Source: Sphagnum compactum
Lineage: Eukaryota; Bryophyta; Sphagnopsida; Sphagnales
Assembly: GCA_965153455.1 (NCBI GenBank)
Contig: OZ234503.1
Location: forward strand, 4,278,001-4,342,000
Length of the DNA: 64,000 nt
Reading direction: 5' to 3'
A model generated the notes under the pieces. That model did no database searches. It was given only the letters and a program-made list of their open reading frames with translations, and was not told the origin of the DNA. A program made the translations under genes and the position numbers. Shown piece by piece: positions 61,241-64,000 of this stretch (the stretch's first letter is position 1; every line of letters starts with the position of its first letter).

Positions 61241-63970
61241 AAACCTGATACCATCAATGTGGCAAAACTTTCATTTACATGTACTAATAATTTTGCATTG
61301 GTCCATTAAACAATTCTTACCATTTATGAGTTTGAAAATGTCGTTCAACTATATTTAATGTTTACTTAAAATTTTTAACATAAATAATCATTAAGATATT
61401 ATATGTATAAAAAAGAAATAATAATAATAAATCCACACATTAATTAATTAATTATATCATTTTTTGATATATTGTAAAATAAATTTTACATAGAGGTAAG
61501 AAAATACATTGACTAAACGTACATGATATTTAGGTACTTATATTTCAAAATTCAATTAAAACCTTGATTCTTAAGCCTTAACCCTAAACCTTGATTAAAG
61601 GAAGTCACGGTTCTTATTCGAAGATTTTTTTATGTTTAAAATAATAATAATAATAATAAGGAAGATGATTTTGTTAATGTTAAGGTTGATGAGAGATGCC
61701 TATGGTTTACCTTGTAATATTGATAAATGATACAATGCATTGCTATGTTGCAAGAAATTCCAGTTGCATTTTGGAAGCAACATAGTTTAATAATGCAGGA
61801 GGTCCTAACTTTGCAAGGAGGAAATAATAGGGGAACATATGGTGTTTATTTTTTGAAATTATTGTTTTGATGTTCATATTTTTGATGAATTTAATTTTGA
61901 AAGGGCAATCTTTAGAGGTTCAAGTGAGAGATTGGAACAACAACTCGACTATATTCAATTAGGGCAAAATGATGACATCACTGAATCAGGGGTATCTGAG
62001 AAGCAAAAACAACTTGGAGTTGGGATGCATGAAAATGGAGCTTGGGCACATTCACCCAATGTCCAAATTGATCCTAGTAATAATCTTTGGTCATCACAGA
62101 CAAGTTTAACCACATGAGGCAACATATAAATCAGCTGCATGAAGGACATGATTTCTATCAGCCATTTGACTAGCTACCTCATGCTTAAGTCTTCTCTTGG
62201 AAAATCTATTATATTTTTATCGAAACATCGATTTGATGATCTGGGTGGCAAACATTTTAAGATAATTCCATTCATAGCATAATCATTATTGTGCTCAACA
62301 AGAGTTGGAGGATTCAACATCATCATGTATGATGTAGTAGTAACTTAATCACAATGAATATAATGCTGTCTAATTCTTTGGTGGATTTGATTTGCATAAG
62401 GAATTGCATAGTCGAGTCATGTTCAGCTTCTCAAGGTGTCAATAACATTGCATAATAACTTGGCCTTCACAAAGTTTTCAAATCCACACAAATTTTGGCA
62501 TGGCTTCTAAGAGCTTATGAACATTCTCATACTTAGTTATTTGAAGGTTTCTAGGAAGTTCCATAAAGCAAACCCTCCTCTGTGAACAAACAACAACTCA
62601 AGCATTAATTCCTTGCAGTCACTTATCATCTTTAAAACACTATGGAAGTTAATTATATTGTTGTTGTTTCTTTCTATTGTTGCAATGATAGTGGTGTGGT
62701 GGGAGATGGAAAATGTACTTCTTCCACCCTATGATTTATTGGAGTGTTCCCATGCTCTTTTATAACACATTTTGGTTTTCCATCGCAAAAAGAATTTGGA
62801 CTTGTTCAATGTGCAAGTGCCTATCCAAGTGCTTGCATATGGGTGCCTAGAAGGATTATTTGAAGCTGTTTATATTGCTATCACCAAATCAGGCATTAGT
62901 TTACAACATTGCTACTACACTTCATCATCATCTAATTAAAAAAAACTTCACCTCAAATATCTTGTTAGTTTGATGGGTAAAGAATTTCCAATAGATTAGA
63001 GAGTAAGCAATTTCCTTTTTCTTGTTTACTTGTTAGTTAGGAGAAACATGATTGTTGTGTGTTTATTGTGTAGCTAATGTGGGACATCACCTAATGTGGA
63101 GGAGCCAAATTTTACATTTAGTACAAATTTTAAATCTTCATTGCTAGTACTTTGTTACAAAATTCCAAAGCCACATATTATAAATAACAACTTACATAAT
63201 TTATATATTGGTTTCACGGTGCACTATTTTCACTTTTCATTTTGAAATTTTGTAATTGTATTTGAAGAATTTGACTCACAACTCACAACCACCTTTGATG
63301 TAGGAGATGCATGAAAATGTAAATAAAATTATGATTGAGAAATTATTTCAGGTTTAACTTTCTGTAAATTGATAGTATTTTAGTTTATAATCATCATAAA
63401 TGCAAGGATTTAAATAGTGGATCATGGGTAAAATCATGCTGCATCCATTACAAGATGATTACATACCATAGCCCAACTAATGAGCTCAGTTGTTACTTTT
63501 AGAGCATTTGGAACACAAATTTTGAAGAACCACAATTGGAAGAAATTTCAAAGTTCTAGAAGCCTCATTTGACGAATGCACCTCTGAAGAATAACCCACC
63601 TTTGCCCCATCTTCCTCTTCCATTAAATGTTTAATTAAAATTTCTACCAAGTTAAAATAATTATGCAAATATTATATCTCTATAAATGCAAAAATATACA
63701 ATTTCACACATTAATAAACTAAGTACATCATCATTTAGTACATTGTAAATTAAAATTTACATATAATTAATTTACAAGGACTAAACTTACATAATTTTAA
63801 TAATTTATATTTCAAACTTCAATTATAATGTTTCAATTTACGTATATATAATATTCAATTACATGCATTAATAAAATATACAACGTCAATAACTTATCTT
63901 TTGGAATTTTTAAATTTTCATTAAAAATAAATTTTACAAAAAAAAATTGCATTATACATAACCATGGGTT
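61241..63970. other. AT-rich intergenic DNA, no gene recognised
   Basis: No conserved ORF on either strand (61932-62117 is the longest readable, no family). The composition drops to nearly pure A/T at 61370-61560 and 63640-64000. Confidence 0.45.
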
Positions 63971-63971
63971 T

Positions 63972-64000
63972 ATACATACATACATACATATATATATATA
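63972..64000. repeat. (TACA)n/(TA)n microsatellite at the window edge
   Basis: TACATACATACATACATA passes into (TA)n and continues off the window. Confidence 0.95.

Overview
This is a plant nuclear window, and a moss or other early-diverging land plant is the most likely source. Gene islands of moderate GC, with short GT-AG introns, sit in long, very AT-rich, repeat-filled intergenic DNA. The genes encode land-plant families: an At3g51050-type FG-GAP protein, a B-type CDK and an MTP1-like zinc transporter. A plastid ndhA fragment is embedded in the nuclear DNA. The Ty3/gypsy element has a gag and chromodomain of the sort I associate with the fungal and moss branch of chromoviruses. The species assignment is inference.

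Layout: (1) 1-5618, minus: 13 visible exons of an FG-GAP repeat membrane protein, with the C-terminus off the left edge. (2) 7693 to about 12514, plus: an unrecognised, multi-exon coiled-coil protein that I assembled from 11-12 phase-compatible exons. (3) 12716-13165, minus: two open segments that may be an unfinished small gene. (4) 13500-14044: a minisatellite directly beside an old Ty1/copia element (14050-21704). That element has both LTRs, a primer-binding site and a perfect CATAT target duplication. Its two LTRs differ in length by about 660 bp. (5) 21.7-27.3 kb: AT-rich DNA with a second, LTR-less copia remnant at 25.1-25.9 kb. (6) 27277-33037: a complete, recent Ty3/gypsy chromovirus with an ATAGT target duplication and nearly identical LTRs that differ by two 37-bp repeat units. 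It carries nine internal stops, eight of them TAG, and shows a possible self-priming site. (7) 36935-39216, plus: CDKB. (8) 40824-43663, minus: a small J-domain membrane protein, convergent with CDKB. (9) 45.8-50.1 kb, minus: a decayed hAT-like transposase gene with a BED-like zinc finger, split by an insertion of about 1.9 kb. (10) 52269-53829, minus: an MTP1-type vacuolar zinc transporter. (11) 55.4-61.3 kb: a repeat-rich district with a duplicated block, a minisatellite of about 90 bp units containing the ndhA insertion, paired hairpins, a decayed C2H2 zinc-finger repeat gene and a palindrome-bearing tandem array. (12) 61.3-64 kb: AT-rich DNA with no gene recognised.

The cellular genes do not form a pathway; they are ordinary neighbours. 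Exon coordinates were read by eye from splice sites and reading phase and were not tested against transcripts. Family identifications of repeats rest on remembered family features, not on a search.
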